Shown here in pieces: positions 24,245 to 35,378 of a DNA stretch of 64,000 nt. Positions within the stretch are counted from its first letter, which is position 1; every line of letters begins with the position of its first letter. Both the position numbers and the translations under genes were made by a program. Source of the stretch: Parelaphostrongylus tenuis (Eukaryota; Nematoda; Chromadorea; Rhabditida; Metastrongylidae); assembly GCA_019055375.1 (NCBI GenBank), contig JAHQIW010000954.1, positions 23,664 to 87,663 on the forward strand. The letters run 5' to 3'. A model generated the notes under the pieces. It saw nothing but the letters and a program-made list of their open reading frames with translations. It did not search any database and was not told the DNA's origin.

Positions 24245-25420
24245 AAAATCGAACTTTTGAATTATACATTAATATGTAGTAGGAGGTGAGGCAACAGAAT
24301 GAGTCCCGGAGGAAGATTTGCATCAAAAATGCTTGGTCGTTCATAAATAGCACTCATCTACTCTTTAGTTCTGGTGAAGCAGCTTGGAAATGTAATCAAA
24401 ACATCGATGACTCCCTGTGTTTCTGCAGTTGATAAACTCATCAAGTATAATATAGTTTTTAACTTCATTTGTTGCCTGATTTTCATTTCAGTGGCAGCAT
24501 ACGGTATGAAATATAACACGAGAGTGCTGAGATCCGAGAAAACTTTGGTTCCTGAAGTGGTTTTGGATCAACATATATCCTGAACAAGGTAATTGTGGAT
24601 TTAGAGAATTTCAGGATCGAAGTTTTGCTTATATCTCAACACTCTTGTGAAAGGAACGTATTCTGCATAACCACAATCTCCGTGGTGAAGACGTCATACA
24701 CTAGCATTCCAGATGTTGAAACAATTGATGTAGAAATTTTTCTCTTAGCCCCCATTTGAGTTTTTTCATGTACTTCAACTTTCTATTAAAAAATTCGCTG
24801 CTAAGATTAGTCTAGAAGATTGAATTTCACTGTTTTTCACACAATTCTTCATCACAATCACTGTGCAGATAGCAGCACTTCTTACGTTTGATTGGTTTCC
24901 TCGCAGTCATCCTCCACAAAAGTCTCAGACATTTTGCGTGTTGCATCGGTTGCTGCTTGAAAAGTTCGTTTTCTTTATGAATGCCCTAAAATGCTGGTCA
25001 AGAATGCTTTTCTTCGTGATCTGAAGGTATGGGGTGCAAAGATTACCTTGGGCGTCAGTCGTTTTATTGCAAGAGAGTGCTGGATAGGAATCAAACCTGA
25101 ACCATAACTATCACATTACTTCCTGGTACTCCGCTCCACTGAACACCGCCCTTCCATTCCAAGATCAAGGTAGTGAATATATCCAAGAATATATTTTGTG
25201 GGAAAATTTTTCCAAACATATGCAATTCAGTCAACTACGAAGTTTTAGAGAAGCTCAGATATATGAAGTGAAACTTGAAGATCAAAAACGATGTTATTCT
25301 CTTGATAAAGTCCAGAAAATGAACGAATTTAAGAGCTCTATGTTTTCCTATGTTTGTCTCTGAACTATTTTTAGATTTTCATGGACAAGTGCCTACAGAA
25401 GAAGGAATCCAATATCACGT
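24245..25420. other. No recognisable gene
   Basis: A strong acceptor-like TTTTCATTTCAG lies at 24480-24492, but no open exon with a donor follows convincingly. Confidence 0.4.
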
Positions 25421-25423
25421 TAT

Positions 25424-25835
25424 ATGGTGGATGTGGTACCATGGCTAATCCAGTCTCTCCAAAATGTGGCGAGTCGACTTTGCAATGTACGGTCGAACGT
25501 TATCCTTAATAAGTGTGACACTGAGTTGTTCTGGAGCCTTATATCGCACTGCTGCGACCGCCTTGCGGAATCCTTTCACCTAAACGTTGGCATTGTCTGT
25601 ATGTTGTTGAGCGGTTACCAAAGCAGCATGCCTTGCAATGCTAGAAAGCCGAGAGCATAATCTTCCGAGAATGGAACTTGGGCTTTGGTTAAGCTGACGA
25701 TTCATCACATCAGTTTGCGGTAGCCCATTTCATTAGGATGGCGATCGATAGTGCTATGGTCGTATGGAACTGTCACTGAACTTCTTCAACATATCGCAGC
25801 CTTTTGGCAGTAACCCGAGTTCCAATCAGGAAAAA
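25424..25835 (-). pseudogene. Mariner transposase remnant
   Basis: The minus strand shows HSTID-RHPNEMGYRKLM (helix-turn-helix end), RKIMLSAFLALQGMLLW, a broken LLNNIQTMPTFR block, then VSVTLIKDNVRPYIAKSTR-like and HILERLDW fragments, interrupted by stops and shifts. The gene order matches the mariner at 21.4 kb, and the antisense frames of the two copies are also similar. It is clearly inactive. Confidence 0.75.
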
Positions 25836-25914
25836 AATTGAATAAAACAATAGTAAGGAAAAATTGTGAGACTTTCTATTATTACATAGACATATGCCAT
25901 AATTATGGGACAAC

Positions 25915-25949
25915 ATATGTATACATATGTGTGTACATATATATATATC
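25915..25949. repeat. TA/CA microsatellite at the RTE 3' end
   Basis: TA-rich run directly beyond the 3' terminus of the adjoining RTE. RTE elements often end in short microsatellite-like tails. Confidence 0.85.
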
Positions 25950-26800
25950 ACCTGTATCACCTGTCGTCCCGTTGATCGTCGAGTGACTCGAGCGGGTACC
26001 AGCAACTCTTCCATTTTTCCCTATCGCGTGCAAGAGTAGCCCAGTGGGTTTTCCTCGCTCTAGGGATTCGCTGTGCATCATATCTTTCTTCTATCACTTT
26101 CGTGAAGAAATCGGACCAAAGGGTGGGTGATCTTCCTTTAGAGCGCTTGACGTCCCGAGGAATCCAGTCGGTAACGGCTCTTGTCCATCGGTTGACGTTG
26201 AAGCGCATCACGTGTCCGGCCCATCTTATTTTCGATATCCTGGCGTGTATAATGGCGTCTCTGATTTTCGATTCCTAACGTAGGTCGAAACTTTGGATCC
26301 TTTCTCTTATTTGCGAGAAACGGGATACTCCTAGATCGACCTTTCGACTGCGTGTTCGATAGCGTCAAGTGATTTTTCATCTTGCTTACGTAGCGACCAG
26401 GTTTCTGCTGCATACGTTAGAGCAGGGATAATTGTCGAGTCGAAAAGGTGGGCACGGAGTCGGATGTTCTCTGTCCTCTTCACTACATCTTCGATGCTCT
26501 TAAACGTTCCCCAAGCCGCTCGTTTCCTCCTGCTCAACTCTGGAGCTAGGTCGTTCATCACGTTGATTTCACGACCTAGATAGACGTAACTGGAGCATTC
26601 GGAAATTGTCGGTTTGTTGAGCGTGTATGAGGCATTCGAAACCCGTCCGTTCCTCATGAACATCGTTTTCGTTAGATTTAGTTGAAGACCAATCTTTTCA
26701 CAGGCGTTATCGAAATCGGTCAACATTCATTGCGCTTGGCTGATATTTGGTGTTATGAGAACGATATCGTCATCAAAACGAAGATGATTTGATTGTCGTA
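25949..26800 (-). mobile_element. RTE retrotransposon, 5'-truncated
   Basis: The minus strand starts within the RT catalytic box (RFDDDIVLITPN, both key Asp present) and reads through one in-frame stop (QAQ-stop-MLTDFD). It continues with NLTKTMFMRNGRVSN, YVYLGREINVMND, ELSRRKRAAWGTF, then after frameshifts GHVMRFNVNRWTRAVTDWI and DVKRSKGRSPTLW, and ends ESLDDQRDDR with a stop. The body corresponds to the C-terminal third of the 18.2 kb element and is less diverged, so it is probably a younger insertion. Truncation at the 5' end is typical of target-primed reverse transcription. Confidence 0.92.
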
Positions 26801-26830
26801 AAAAATTACTGATAAAAATAGTAATAAAAA

Positions 26831-26848
26831 CAATATATATATATATGC
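26831..26848. repeat. Short (TA)n tract
   Basis: Pure TA run between two RTE insertions. Confidence 0.85.
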
Positions 26849-26949
26849 ATACATACTTGGATACTTGGTTCATCTCCACAAAATGTGCGGACTCAGCATA
26901 TTTTTGTTCGTTTCTTCTTCTCACGATTGTCATCTATGGTGGTGGTTTG

Positions 26950-27700
26950 GTTCAAGCATGGCGGCTGGTGCGAGCCTCTACTGTGTTCTTTGTAACATCG
27001 GAAACTGCGACAACTATATTATATAACCCGCGCTCCCAACGTGTAGGTAGGTGGTCGTCTTCGCGGACGGCTGTAATTTTGTGGAGTACACTCTACAGTT
27101 CTTTTCGTCCATCTGTCGTGGTGTTCTTCTTACTGTTTGACTGGCCCATCTGTGTTTTGTTGCCGCGCTCAGTGAGTTGCCCTCAGTAATCTTGAAGTGG
27201 TCGAAGTATCAGCCCACATCGTTTCTGCATAGCACAGGGCTGAAAGGCCTGTTGGCTCAAAAATATTAACGCATAATTTTGGGTCGCTATTTGATTAACG
27301 GATTCTTTGAGACCCGAAAGCTGCTCAAACTGCTCTCCTTTTGTTTATATGCTTCTCCATGTTGATCTCTATGTTTAATGAACGCTCAAGGTTCACCTTT
27401 TATACGATCTAGCGTAGTTCAATCTTCCTTCCCGCTTCGTTGAGTTCCTTGAACATCGTCTCTGCTTCACTAGCACTTTACGAGAATATCATCCGTCCTC
27501 TAAGATGTCATCGAGAATCCTTTAGGATGTCATCCACAAAATAAAGGTTTGATAGGAATTCTCCATGAATACGTATGCTCTTCTCCCAATCGAGAGACTT
27601 CATTATCCAGCACAGTGTGGCAATAAAGACTCTCGAAAGATCGTTTCGCCTTTTCAAACTCTTTTTCCATGGGTAAGTATGGAGGTCAATGCAAAAGACG
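26950..27700 (-). mobile_element. Second RTE-like family, decayed RT fragment
   Basis: In shifting minus-strand frames: FIATLCWIMKSLDWEKSIRI, SNLYFVDDI (YADD box), SEAETMFKELNEAGRKI, LSALCYAETMWADTSTTSR and RWTKRT. These correspond to an RT class I know from hookworms that is distinct from the RTE at 18.2, 25.9, 38.7 and 61.5 kb (for example the IMKSL and WADT blocks). No intact frame remains. Confidence 0.8.
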
Positions 27701-27734
27701 TACTTTCGTGGTACAGTACCGAATATGAATTTAT

Positions 27735-27815
27735 ATATACATACATATATATATATATATATACGTGCACACTTATATAGATACATGCATATATATATAT
27801 ATATACTATATATAC
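27735..27815. repeat. (TA)n / ATAC microsatellite
   Basis: Imperfect TA repeats, giving false Tyr-Ile frames on both strands. Confidence 0.95.
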
Positions 27816-27823
27816 ATTGATAA

Positions 27824-28080
27824 AGCTCTCGCCGTTAATCAATCCCTGAAGGATGTGCAAACATTCAACTTCACCAGGCATCTTTCGAAGTGATTGAATG
27901 CATATCTGGCCTCTACAAAGACTTGTGGTGGCCTGCCAAGTCAGTGCTGCTATTCTTCCAGACAGATTTAGTACCAGTTCCCCGAAATTATTATAGACAG
28001 AAGACGATGTGCTATGGGCACGGGATCGATCCGTTGACAACGTGTCTCAGGACACCTTTAACCACCGAAACACATGCCCT
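27824..28080 (-). repeat. SINE family 1, minus strand
   Basis: Starts (plus-strand view) GATAAAGCTCTCGCCGTTAA, contains GATTGAATGCATATCTGGCC and TTAGTACCAG, and ends with the inverted head CCTTTAACCACCG. Full block order of family 1 is present. Confidence 0.85.
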
Positions 28081-28081
28081 G

Positions 28082-28087
28082 ACATAT

Positions 28088-28124
<37 letters not shown>
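28082..28124. repeat. (TA)n microsatellite
   Basis: TA run immediately 5' of the SINE head, between two SINEs. Confidence 0.95.
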
Positions 28125-28125
<1 letters not shown>

Positions 28126-28127
28126 GA

Positions 28128-28469
28128 AACAACCGAATTCATTTATTTGACCGCTTCTTGCGGTGGTATGATCTTTTAATATACCCAATAATGTGGAGTG
28201 CTGTGCAAAAAATTTGTGAGAATCTCAAATAAATGTAATCCGATTGATTACTGATACCCAATATCTGTCAGCACAAGTGGGTTCAATGCCGATAGCAGCT
28301 GCCCCGCCAAACCGTAGATGGTTGGCTGTTGACAGATAACGCCTTGTAGCGTGTAAAGAGTTATGTGCAAAAGGAGCGTCGGTGGTGCAACGGATAGCAC
28401 ACTTTCCGGAAAGAGTGAGATCTGGAATCGAATGCCGGATGGCGCAAATGTTTTTGTACAGCACTCCAC

Positions 28470-28472
<3 letters not shown>
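28128..28472. repeat. SINE family 2 composite, head on plus, extra tail on minus
   Basis: An inverted tail (TTTGACCGCTTCTTGCGG, then GGTATGATC) lies at 28147-28180, followed by a plus-strand leader (CTGATACCCAATATCTGTC, AGATGGTTGGCTGTTGACAG) and the tRNA-like head GGTGGTGCAACGGATAGC with box B GGAATCGAATGCC. The leader is also present in the 30.2 kb copy, so family 2 seems to carry about 150 bp upstream of its tRNA-like part. Confidence 0.75.
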
Positions 28473-28509
<37 letters not shown>

Positions 28510-28585
28510 CGCATGTATATATGTATATGCATGTACATATGTTTGTACATACATATATGTAGGTATGTATGCATACTTATATATA
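28472..28585. repeat. (TA)n / TATG microsatellite
   Basis: TA run passing into TATGCA/TACATA variants. It replaces the normal 3' tail of the preceding SINE. Confidence 0.95.
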
Positions 28586-28589
28586 TGAG

Positions 28590-30065
28590 CCAACTATAGT
28601 CGCAGTCGAGCAATCACATATTTCAAGGCTGTTTTCTTCTTTCTGATGAGATTCGTGGATAGCAGTCCAATGCGGTCGTTTCGAGCCGTCGTCATCTGTT
28701 TTTCATCGTGTTCTGAGAGATAGATGGTGATGTGATTGGCATTATGCCAAATGTTGCCTCCATTCTATGTGTTCCCATCTACGACCACAGTTCTCTCTCC
28801 CATCAAAATCACTCTTTCGTTAGAACATCGAACCTGCTATGCTTTTCTTTTCTTCGTTTCTCTTTACAGCTTTCTGTAGTGATGAATTCGTATAAATTTC
28901 TCATTTTCATTTTCAGTGGATGGCTGTCAAAATCCCGGCAGTTATTTTAAGCTTCTTCTATTCGTTGTTTCATTTTCAAAAGTTTAAAAGACTCTCATTC
29001 ATATATGGTGCAGATTTCGGCCCTTTCACTCAATTCGCTGCTGCCTCACATCCGTCATCTTCGATGGCATTCAGATTAACGTATCGCTTCGGCTGCCATT
29101 CAAAAACTTTTAGTATACTCTATGACTGTCATTAAATGCTGATCCAGTTGATTCGCAAAGAAATCACGATTTGGCTTAATTGGAATGTCCTCAGGAACTA
29201 CACCACAGCTAAAAAGCGTGGAAAACAGGAAACCTTTTACAGGGAGAGAAATACAGCGTCAATTTGACATGTCTGGACGGTTGACTGCTGGTTATTTTGT
29301 ATTGCACGGACATCGTTAACATCCGTATTTCAAACGTTTTTTAAAATAATTTCCATCTAATTAGTGATACACCATCTAATAATGCGTGCATATTTTTTTC
29401 TACAGTTATCAAAATCGGTTTCACTTTTCTTTTTCCTTTTTCCTGAACATATTGCTCAGCCAAAAGCACTACTTGTTTTGAATCTAAAATTTTTCATGTT
29501 CAATCAAAATTTTAGGTTACACCTAAATTGTGTCCCTGCAAAACTATGGTCAGATCAAATCGTAGAAATGAGGGCGTTGCATATTGGTTAAAGCTGTTTT
29601 GCAGCACAAAACGCTGGCCATAATCACTCGATTCCAAGTCTATGGTTAAACTTGTTTGACGTAGTTCAGCCGCTTCTCTTTCCCGAAAGTCATTATACAA
29701 GGCCAAATTTACATTAAGTCATCTCTGACAGTTGATGCCTTTATGACATATTAGAAAGAGCCCCCCATCCCGCTGGGTTGATCATTATACCATCATTGTT
29801 TGATTTTCACTACTTTTTTTCATAGTGCTCAACGAAAGCCGACAAATATAGTTTCCTTTCCTGTCAATAGTTTGCCATTTCACATTGATTACTGTTGTTT
29901 TCGTTTTCAAACCTCAAATATTCAAGGACAAGTTCATTACTCCAAAGAACATGTCCAATCTGAGGAATGTTTGTTTTATTTGGAAGTACATCTAAGAATA
30001 CATTTACTCCACGCTAGCACAATGTGTTACCTCTAGCTGGTTGAGCTTTCAATTACAGTTCAAGT
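28590..30065. other. No confident gene
   Basis: Two strong acceptor-like sites (CTCTTTACAG at about 28870 and TTTTCATTTTCAG at about 28917) lie in this stretch. No frame after them has a clear donor or known domain. Frames at 28920-29135 and 29800-30036 are hydrophobic and unconvincing. Confidence 0.35.
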
Positions 30066-30069
30066 AAAG

Positions 30070-30400
30070 AGTGATATTCAAAATTGTGTCAGCTGGGACT
30101 CGAATCCGCATTTAAGCCCTATCCGGAGCGCGTCTCTAACTGTTGCACTAGCCGCCGCTTGATTTGGCACCACTCTTTATACGCTTCAAAGCATCTATCT
30201 GTCAGCAACCAACCATCAACGGTGTGGCACCGGTAGTCGCTATCAACATTGAATCCCGTCACGCTGACAGATATTGGGTATCAGAAGATCAAAGGAAATT
30301 CCTTCTAACTTAGCCGCCTTATAGCGGTGATATGATGTTATAAATATACCCACTGATGTAGAGTGATGTACATAACTTTTCCAGATGGGACCCGAACAGA
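30070..30400 (-). repeat. SINE family 2, minus strand, with leader
   Basis: The minus strand carries tail, leader (ATACCCAATATCTGTCAGC, GATGGTTGGTTGCTGACAG) and head (GGCTAGTGCAACAGTTAG, GGATTCGAGTCCCAGC). A second tail-like piece with ACATCATATCACCGC is at 30318-30345. The leader matches the 28.3 kb copy. Confidence 0.75.
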
Positions 30401-30492
30401 CATTTCACCCTATCCGGGACCGCATCAATGGGTATATTTATGACATCATATCACCGCCAGAAATAGTTGAATAAAAAGGAATTCTGAGAGGC
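30385..30492. repeat. SINE family 2 pieces in opposite orientation
   Basis: 30385-30425 carries an inverted head fragment (TGGGACCCGAAC, CCCTATCCGGGACC). It abuts a plus-strand tail at 30428-30490 (TGGGTATATTTATGACATC, ATATCACCGCC). The junction is palindromic in character. Confidence 0.55.
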
Positions 30493-30494
30493 CT

Positions 30495-32070
30495 TTATTG
30501 AAAGTGTATATCCTGTGTCCCTTGGGCCGACGCTACTGAGAATATTGAAGCACAAGAAGGACAGCTGGAGGTTCCTCTTGTGCCTACTAGAGTAACTCAA
30601 TAATTACCGAAATTACAGTATATAGGTAAAGAAGACATTATTTTGACAAATCATAATTTAGTTCAGTTCTGGTCCTCAACACTACTATATATTTCCTTTG
30701 CCAAAGTCCTTTGAATGAAATGAGAAGTAAAACGAAAGTGAATATAGAACAAAGTCGGTGCTGCTCTCTTTTATTTTTCATTAGCTGCTTAGGCTCACTG
30801 CAGGGAGCTTTCTTTTACTGCGTCCCATTCTCAGAAATCAGTCTTCCGATTTTGCTGTTGTCGCGCTAGAATGTTTTTCAGAAAATACCCAGCTATGCGA
30901 GAACAATAAATCATTCTATGAATCCCCGTATAAACTTCGCCTCTTTTGGTCTTCAGCATACATCCATTTTGCTAAAGCTGCTATCAGTCACTAACGGACT
31001 GCCGTCGGAATGTCAACAATCCGCAACATTCACTCATTCGTCAAAAGTGTTTAGTTGATGCTAAAGAGTTTCTTAGTCGTTTTCTGTGAGGACCGTAGTT
31101 TCCGTTTATCAGATAGTGTTTTTGGCAAAATTTCCTTTCTTGGGATCTGACGGCATCCTGACGACGAAGCTCATTTGAATGACTCTAGCCGTGCTCGGGC
31201 ACCAATCCATCATTCCTCTTTGACATGATCACCCTCGCATCGCCTTATTTATAACCAAAGTAGTGTTCTGCAACTGATAAAAGCAACAAAAATTTCCGAT
31301 GTCTTATGATTTTACTTTGCTGATGTATTAAGATTTTGCATGAGCTTAGCGTTTTTCCAAAATCATTATTTATTTCTATTCGTTGCATGAACTGGCATCA
31401 CATAATTTGTGGGCCTCAGCATTTTGTTCTTTATCAATCCGCTCCGTCTATCCCAGTGGTGTCCAGATTTTTGTATAAATTCGACCGTTGGTTTGAAGAT
31501 TGTAGCCATTTACGTGAATGCCGTTGAATGTTCGCTGAGTAGGTTTTCCTTCAAATCTACTCGGTTAGCTTTTACTAAAGCCTTCATGATAGGCAATCGT
31601 CGGCCTTTACAGATCATAATAAACTATTCTTAAACAAGTATGTCACTACTTTCCCCATCTCAGAGACATGATCTGTTTGAGACGGAGCAGCAAAGTAGAA
31701 TTAGTGCGTTTTCATTACAATCGTCGGCCCTATCCGCACCCCATTTTCAGCTGTTCAGGAAAAACGCCATTTGCTCTTTGAAGGGTTTTATCAGTCCTTC
31801 GTTAGTTTTACTCTTGAGAATCTCAACAGTGGACATTATTTCCAAATTGGTTGCTTACCACGACAGTAAAATAAAATTATGTTTCACACGCAAGCATATC
31901 TTGCTGTGACAGTGAAAATGAAATTATATATTCTCAGGCATTTTTTGCTAGACAAAACTTCTCCTTGAGCTTTCAGTTAATACTCGATAACTCAAACCTC
32001 GGCGGATATAATGGTGCACTTCGTTTTTTCTAATGATTTTTTGTTGCGCTGTAACATTGATAGTAAAATT
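30495..32070. other. No recognisable gene
   Basis: Several 60-90 codon frames at 31336-31909 overlap one another without splice support. Confidence 0.4.
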
Positions 32071-32073
32071 GCA

Positions 32074-32201
32074 TTTCGCACTCGGCACGCATCCTTTATC
32101 TCGCTATTTGGATGGGATTTCGCAGCACTGGCATCAAGCAGTCGTGCTTGCAGAACATTACGCATACCTTAACCAACAAAGAATGCGCGCCGAGTGCGAA
32201 A
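32074..32201. repeat. Inverted repeat with 24-bp arms
   Basis: Left arm TTTCGCACTCGGCACGC plus ATCCTTT (32074-32097). Right arm 32178-32201 is its reverse complement with two mismatches. The loop is about 80 bp. It may be a small MITE, but no target duplication was identified. Confidence 0.65.
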
Positions 32202-32547
32202 CCTAATCTCCTTTCTCTTGCATCAACGCACTAAGAAGTCCTTTCCAAAAGCCAGCCATACCATTGAAATTTTCAAGATTTATGCTATTAAATGGCTATT
32301 GAAAGTCCATTGAAAACGCTGCTTGAAATGAAAATTGCTTAAATGGGAAAAATAATCTAACTTTCATTGCTGGAGCGCAAAAGAAACGTTTTTTCAAGCG
32401 ATGCACATCTTAGAAATTCACGAAATTAAAACTATCGAATAAAACTGGAACCCTAAAAAATGAAAACGCGTTTTTACCAAAGGCTGAAAATAGATGGGAT
32501 GAGAAAGAGTACTCAATCGCCATGATTTCATTTCTACTTTTTTACAA

Positions 32548-32800
32548 GGAAGGAGACCGTGGCCCAGTGGCTCTGATGCTCGTTGCACGGTGAGGCTGAT
32601 CCACACTTCCAGCACTCTTCGGCAGTCAACAGCAGATGTCTCATAGAACGTCACAGCAAGGCTTTTCTCGGGAAGGCAAGAAGTGTTTAATCAGTGTTCC
32701 GCGATATTTCAGAAGGAAACGAAAAACTGAATGCTAGAATTACTGGGATCTGCACAGTGAACTGAGAGACGGATCAAATAAAGTAATAATAAAATTTCCT
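32548..32800 (+). repeat. SINE family 3-like
   Basis: Head GACCGTGGCCCAGTGGCTC (box A-like) and tail ATTACTGGGATCTGCACAG. The tail matches those near 7.83, 41.07 and 53.93 kb. Confidence 0.45.
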
Positions 32801-32804
32801 GCCA

Positions 32805-33299
32805 CGCATTCTAGTAGTACCTTTAAGCTTCCTGTTTTCCGATTATTTAAGCTTATTGCTTTGGTAGCAATGTTTTGTGGTGGTTTTTGATCCGGCAAAA
32901 CTGCATCAGCACCTCCTAACTACCAATGTGCTCGATGATTTCAATAACGTTGTCATTTGATTGTTGAAGGCTGCACAATTACTCTCAACATGTTCAACGT
33001 TGAAATTATTCATTAGCGTTATAGCATGATCTACGGAAAACAAGACCAATGTAACAGCGTCTCAGGGATTTTTTTTCCCCTTATCGCTGAAGGCCGCTTA
33101 CGAACACTTCTCTATTATGCTGATAAAAGATGCTTTTTCTTGGAAGCGCTATCGACTCAAATTTCTCTCTTATTTGTTTTAATACATTCTATCTTCAACG
33201 CAAGTAACTAATATTACGTCCTTCCATAGGTTGTGACACAAGAGAAATATACACCAAATGTATTAACCAGAAGTTAAAATTGCAGGATTTGAAATCGTT
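32805..33299. other. No recognisable gene
   Basis: One 61-codon frame, not supported. Confidence 0.4.
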
Positions 33300-33304
33300 C
33301 AATT

Positions 33305-33713
33305 GCGCTTTTTCTTGCGAGCATTTTGGTATACGACTTGCCTATACCTGCTTCAAGAGAGAGCTATCTTGGGAAAAAATCCATTTGCTACTCATGCACG
33401 AATGGTGAATAGGAAAAAGGGTTTGTGAAGAGGTGTGTAAGATTAATGGAGCTTGGAGCAATGATACGGTTGTAGAAAGTGCGGCTAGGAAGTGGTTCAC
33501 GAAGTTGAAAGCTAGAGAAAACAGTCTGGATGATAAATTGCACTCGGGCCGTCTACATGTACCTCCATTGATCTTGTGCGCCGCTTCGTTAGCATTTTCC
33601 CTACGTGCCATTCGTGCATGATTAGCAAGCGAATCTGCTTCCACCATAGCTCCATCTCAAAGCAAGTATAGGCAAGTTATATACCAAAATGTTTGCGAAA
33701 AAAAGCGCAGTTG
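33305..33713. mobile_element. Fold-back mariner derivative
   Basis: The left end begins TTGCGCTTTTTCTTGCG and continues TTGCCTATACCTGCTT. The right end is its inverse (AAGCAAGTATAGGCAAG ... AAAAAAAGCGCA). Similarity between arms extends about 130 bp inward, through ACTCATGCACGAATGG. Between them a plus-strand frame encodes the transposase N-terminus only: CKINGAWSNDTVVESAARKW, FTKLKARENSLDDKLHSGR. The element is therefore a left end and N-terminal coding part joined to an inverted left end, with the catalytic domain and right end lost. It cannot move by itself but might be cross-mobilised. Confidence 0.8.
33433..33570 (+). pseudogene. Mariner transposase N-terminal fragment
   Basis: The helix-turn-helix region of a mariner transposase reads without a stop for about 45 residues (WSNDTVVESAARKWFTKL through LHSGRL). 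This is the typical length from the first helix-turn-helix to the RSGRP linker. No catalytic residues are encoded. Confidence 0.75.
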
Positions 33714-33715
33714 GA

Positions 33716-34795
33716 CAATACCAAAATCATGCAATCCTAAGTGCTTCTCATTAATAAATTTGGTGTTTATTTCCCTAGTGTTGAGACTTATGGGACGACC
33801 AAATACATACTACTAACAGAATTTCTTCAGTTCTCCTTCCTATATTTCTTGGAAAAAAAAAACATATTTCACATAAAAATGCCCTTTTGACACCACAGTC
33901 AGATTTTATAAAGTGTATTGTGAGTCGTGCGCTTGAGTCTTTGGTTACCTATTTTTACATTTCGGAATGGAATAATACATGTTCTCATAGAACAATGGTG
34001 ATAGACTAACTTCGGAGTTACTGAATAAACATAAGTATCAGAGACTTTTGACCGACTGAGGAGTATGTGCATTCATTTGAACGCACGCGTACTTCTTTGA
34101 GTTTTTCGTCGCACTAGAGATTCTGAATCAGACTTTCAGTAGGCATTTGATAGCAATTTCGGCATGCGCTTCACACTCGATTTACTTAGTAAGTGATCTG
34201 AAATTTATGGCGAGTCCACTTAGCAATACAATATGAAAGCAAAAGGTAATGCCTTAAATCGATAGAACTAAGTGTTTGATATAACGCTAATGCAAGAAAC
34301 GTGAAAATTTTTCCGGAATAGAAGAAATTTTCTAAAGAAGTGATTAAACTCGCGCTCTCTTGAGACGACATTTGAAGTGCGCGCCGCGCTGTTCGAGTGA
34401 GACGCTATTTTCATTATTCATAAAAAGTTCTGCTTCTTCGTTTTCAGCAAATCTGCAGATTTCTCTAAATATTCTTCCAAAAAATAACTTCCTATACACT
34501 ACCTATGATGGTATATCTTTGAGTGCAATTGTCTTTCTCTTCAGTATAAGGATATTTTTGGAAACCAAGCTTAGTAACCAAACCATCATTTTTCAAGCTA
34601 TTGACTAAGTAGTAAAATCCTGTCGAAGGCTATTCATGAACCCTAGATGAGGAAAAAATGGGCAAAAATGAGTGAGATAATCTTATTTTCGCTCTTAAAC
34701 GTACTATGAAGGACCTTTTACATTTCCATGTACAGCATTTAAATTACCAAAACTTGAGCCATTGAATGTTTTCCAATTCCAAGTAAAGGCGAAAA
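33716..34795. other. No recognisable gene
   Basis: Frames at 34186-34608 are hydrophobic and unsupported. Confidence 0.4.
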
Positions 34796-34879
34796 AGATC
34801 TTGTCCCCAAGGGGTTAGTGACAATGAATACTGATACTTATTTTTGAGCCAACATATCATGGGGTCTTTGATGACAACG

Positions 34880-34938
34880 TATAGACCCCGATACACGTGT
34901 TTCGGCCTTGACAGCCCCATCAGTCGGGCAGTTCTCTT
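34880..34938 (-). ncRNA. Type I hammerhead (copy 5), A9 changed
   Basis: Minus strand CUGAUGG at 34923-34917 (A9 is G), stem II GGCU/GGCC with loop GUCAA, GAAA ending at 34900, stem III ACACGUGU, cleavage triplet GUA ending at 34892. Inner stem I pairs CCCGA with UCGGG perfectly (five pairs). Outer stem I GAGAAC/GUUGUC has one mismatch. The A9 change probably impairs catalysis. Confidence 0.75.
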
Positions 34939-35189
34939 GGTCTTAGCCAATACTCTCGGGGTGCCCTTTCATTCCTCCTATAGAGGGTCGGCGGCGACAA
35001 ACGATTTACATGTGCCGTCAAGTGAAATAGATCTCTAGATCGGCAGTGTTTTACACTCGATTGCTCTTTGATGGTGTTTTTGAAATATCATAACGTTCGT
35101 TTCGAGTGTTCTCATGAAACCACGCTAAAAATACAATATATCTGACAAAAATTTCTGAGCTAACGTATCATATCATTTCTTAGGGGCAA

Positions 35190-35250
35190 CTTGTAGAGCC
35201 CGATACACGTGTTTCGACCTTGACATTCTCATCATTCGGCGCAGTATCTT
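35190..35250 (-). ncRNA. Type I hammerhead (copy 6), C3 changed
   Basis: Minus strand AUGAUGA at 35235-35229 (C3 is A), GAAAC, stem III ACACGUGU, cleavage after A35204. Inner stem I CCGA/UCGG is intact; stem II is weakened. C3 is needed for cleavage, so this copy is predicted inactive. Confidence 0.7.
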
Positions 35251-35313
35251 TCGTCTTACCCAATCTTAGCAAATATAGGTATGTAGCGGCTCCGAGAGGA
35301 TTGCTTAAGACAA

Positions 35314-35378
35314 AGGCAACTGCCCGACTGATGAGGCTTACAAGGCCGAAGTACGTGTATCGGCCCTATAAGTTGCCC
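35314..35378 (+). ncRNA. Type I hammerhead (copy 7), A15.1 changed
   Basis: CUGAUGA at 35328-35334; stem II GGCU/GGCC (last pair U-G) with loop UACAA; GAA at 35348-35350; position 15.1 is G51, pairing with U58 as a wobble. Cleavage is predicted after A35359. Inner stem I has CCGA/UCGG. Outer stem I GGCAAC (35315-35320) pairs perfectly with GUUGCC (35372-35377). Compared with copy 9 this outer stem carries a compensatory change. Confidence 0.8.

Noticed and set aside
28248..28613. Long open frames rich in Tyr-Ile-Tyr over TA repeats (also near 1.4, 15.4, 19.4 and 27.7 kb)
   Set aside because: They are translations of (TA)n microsatellites; both strands and several frames give the same pattern.
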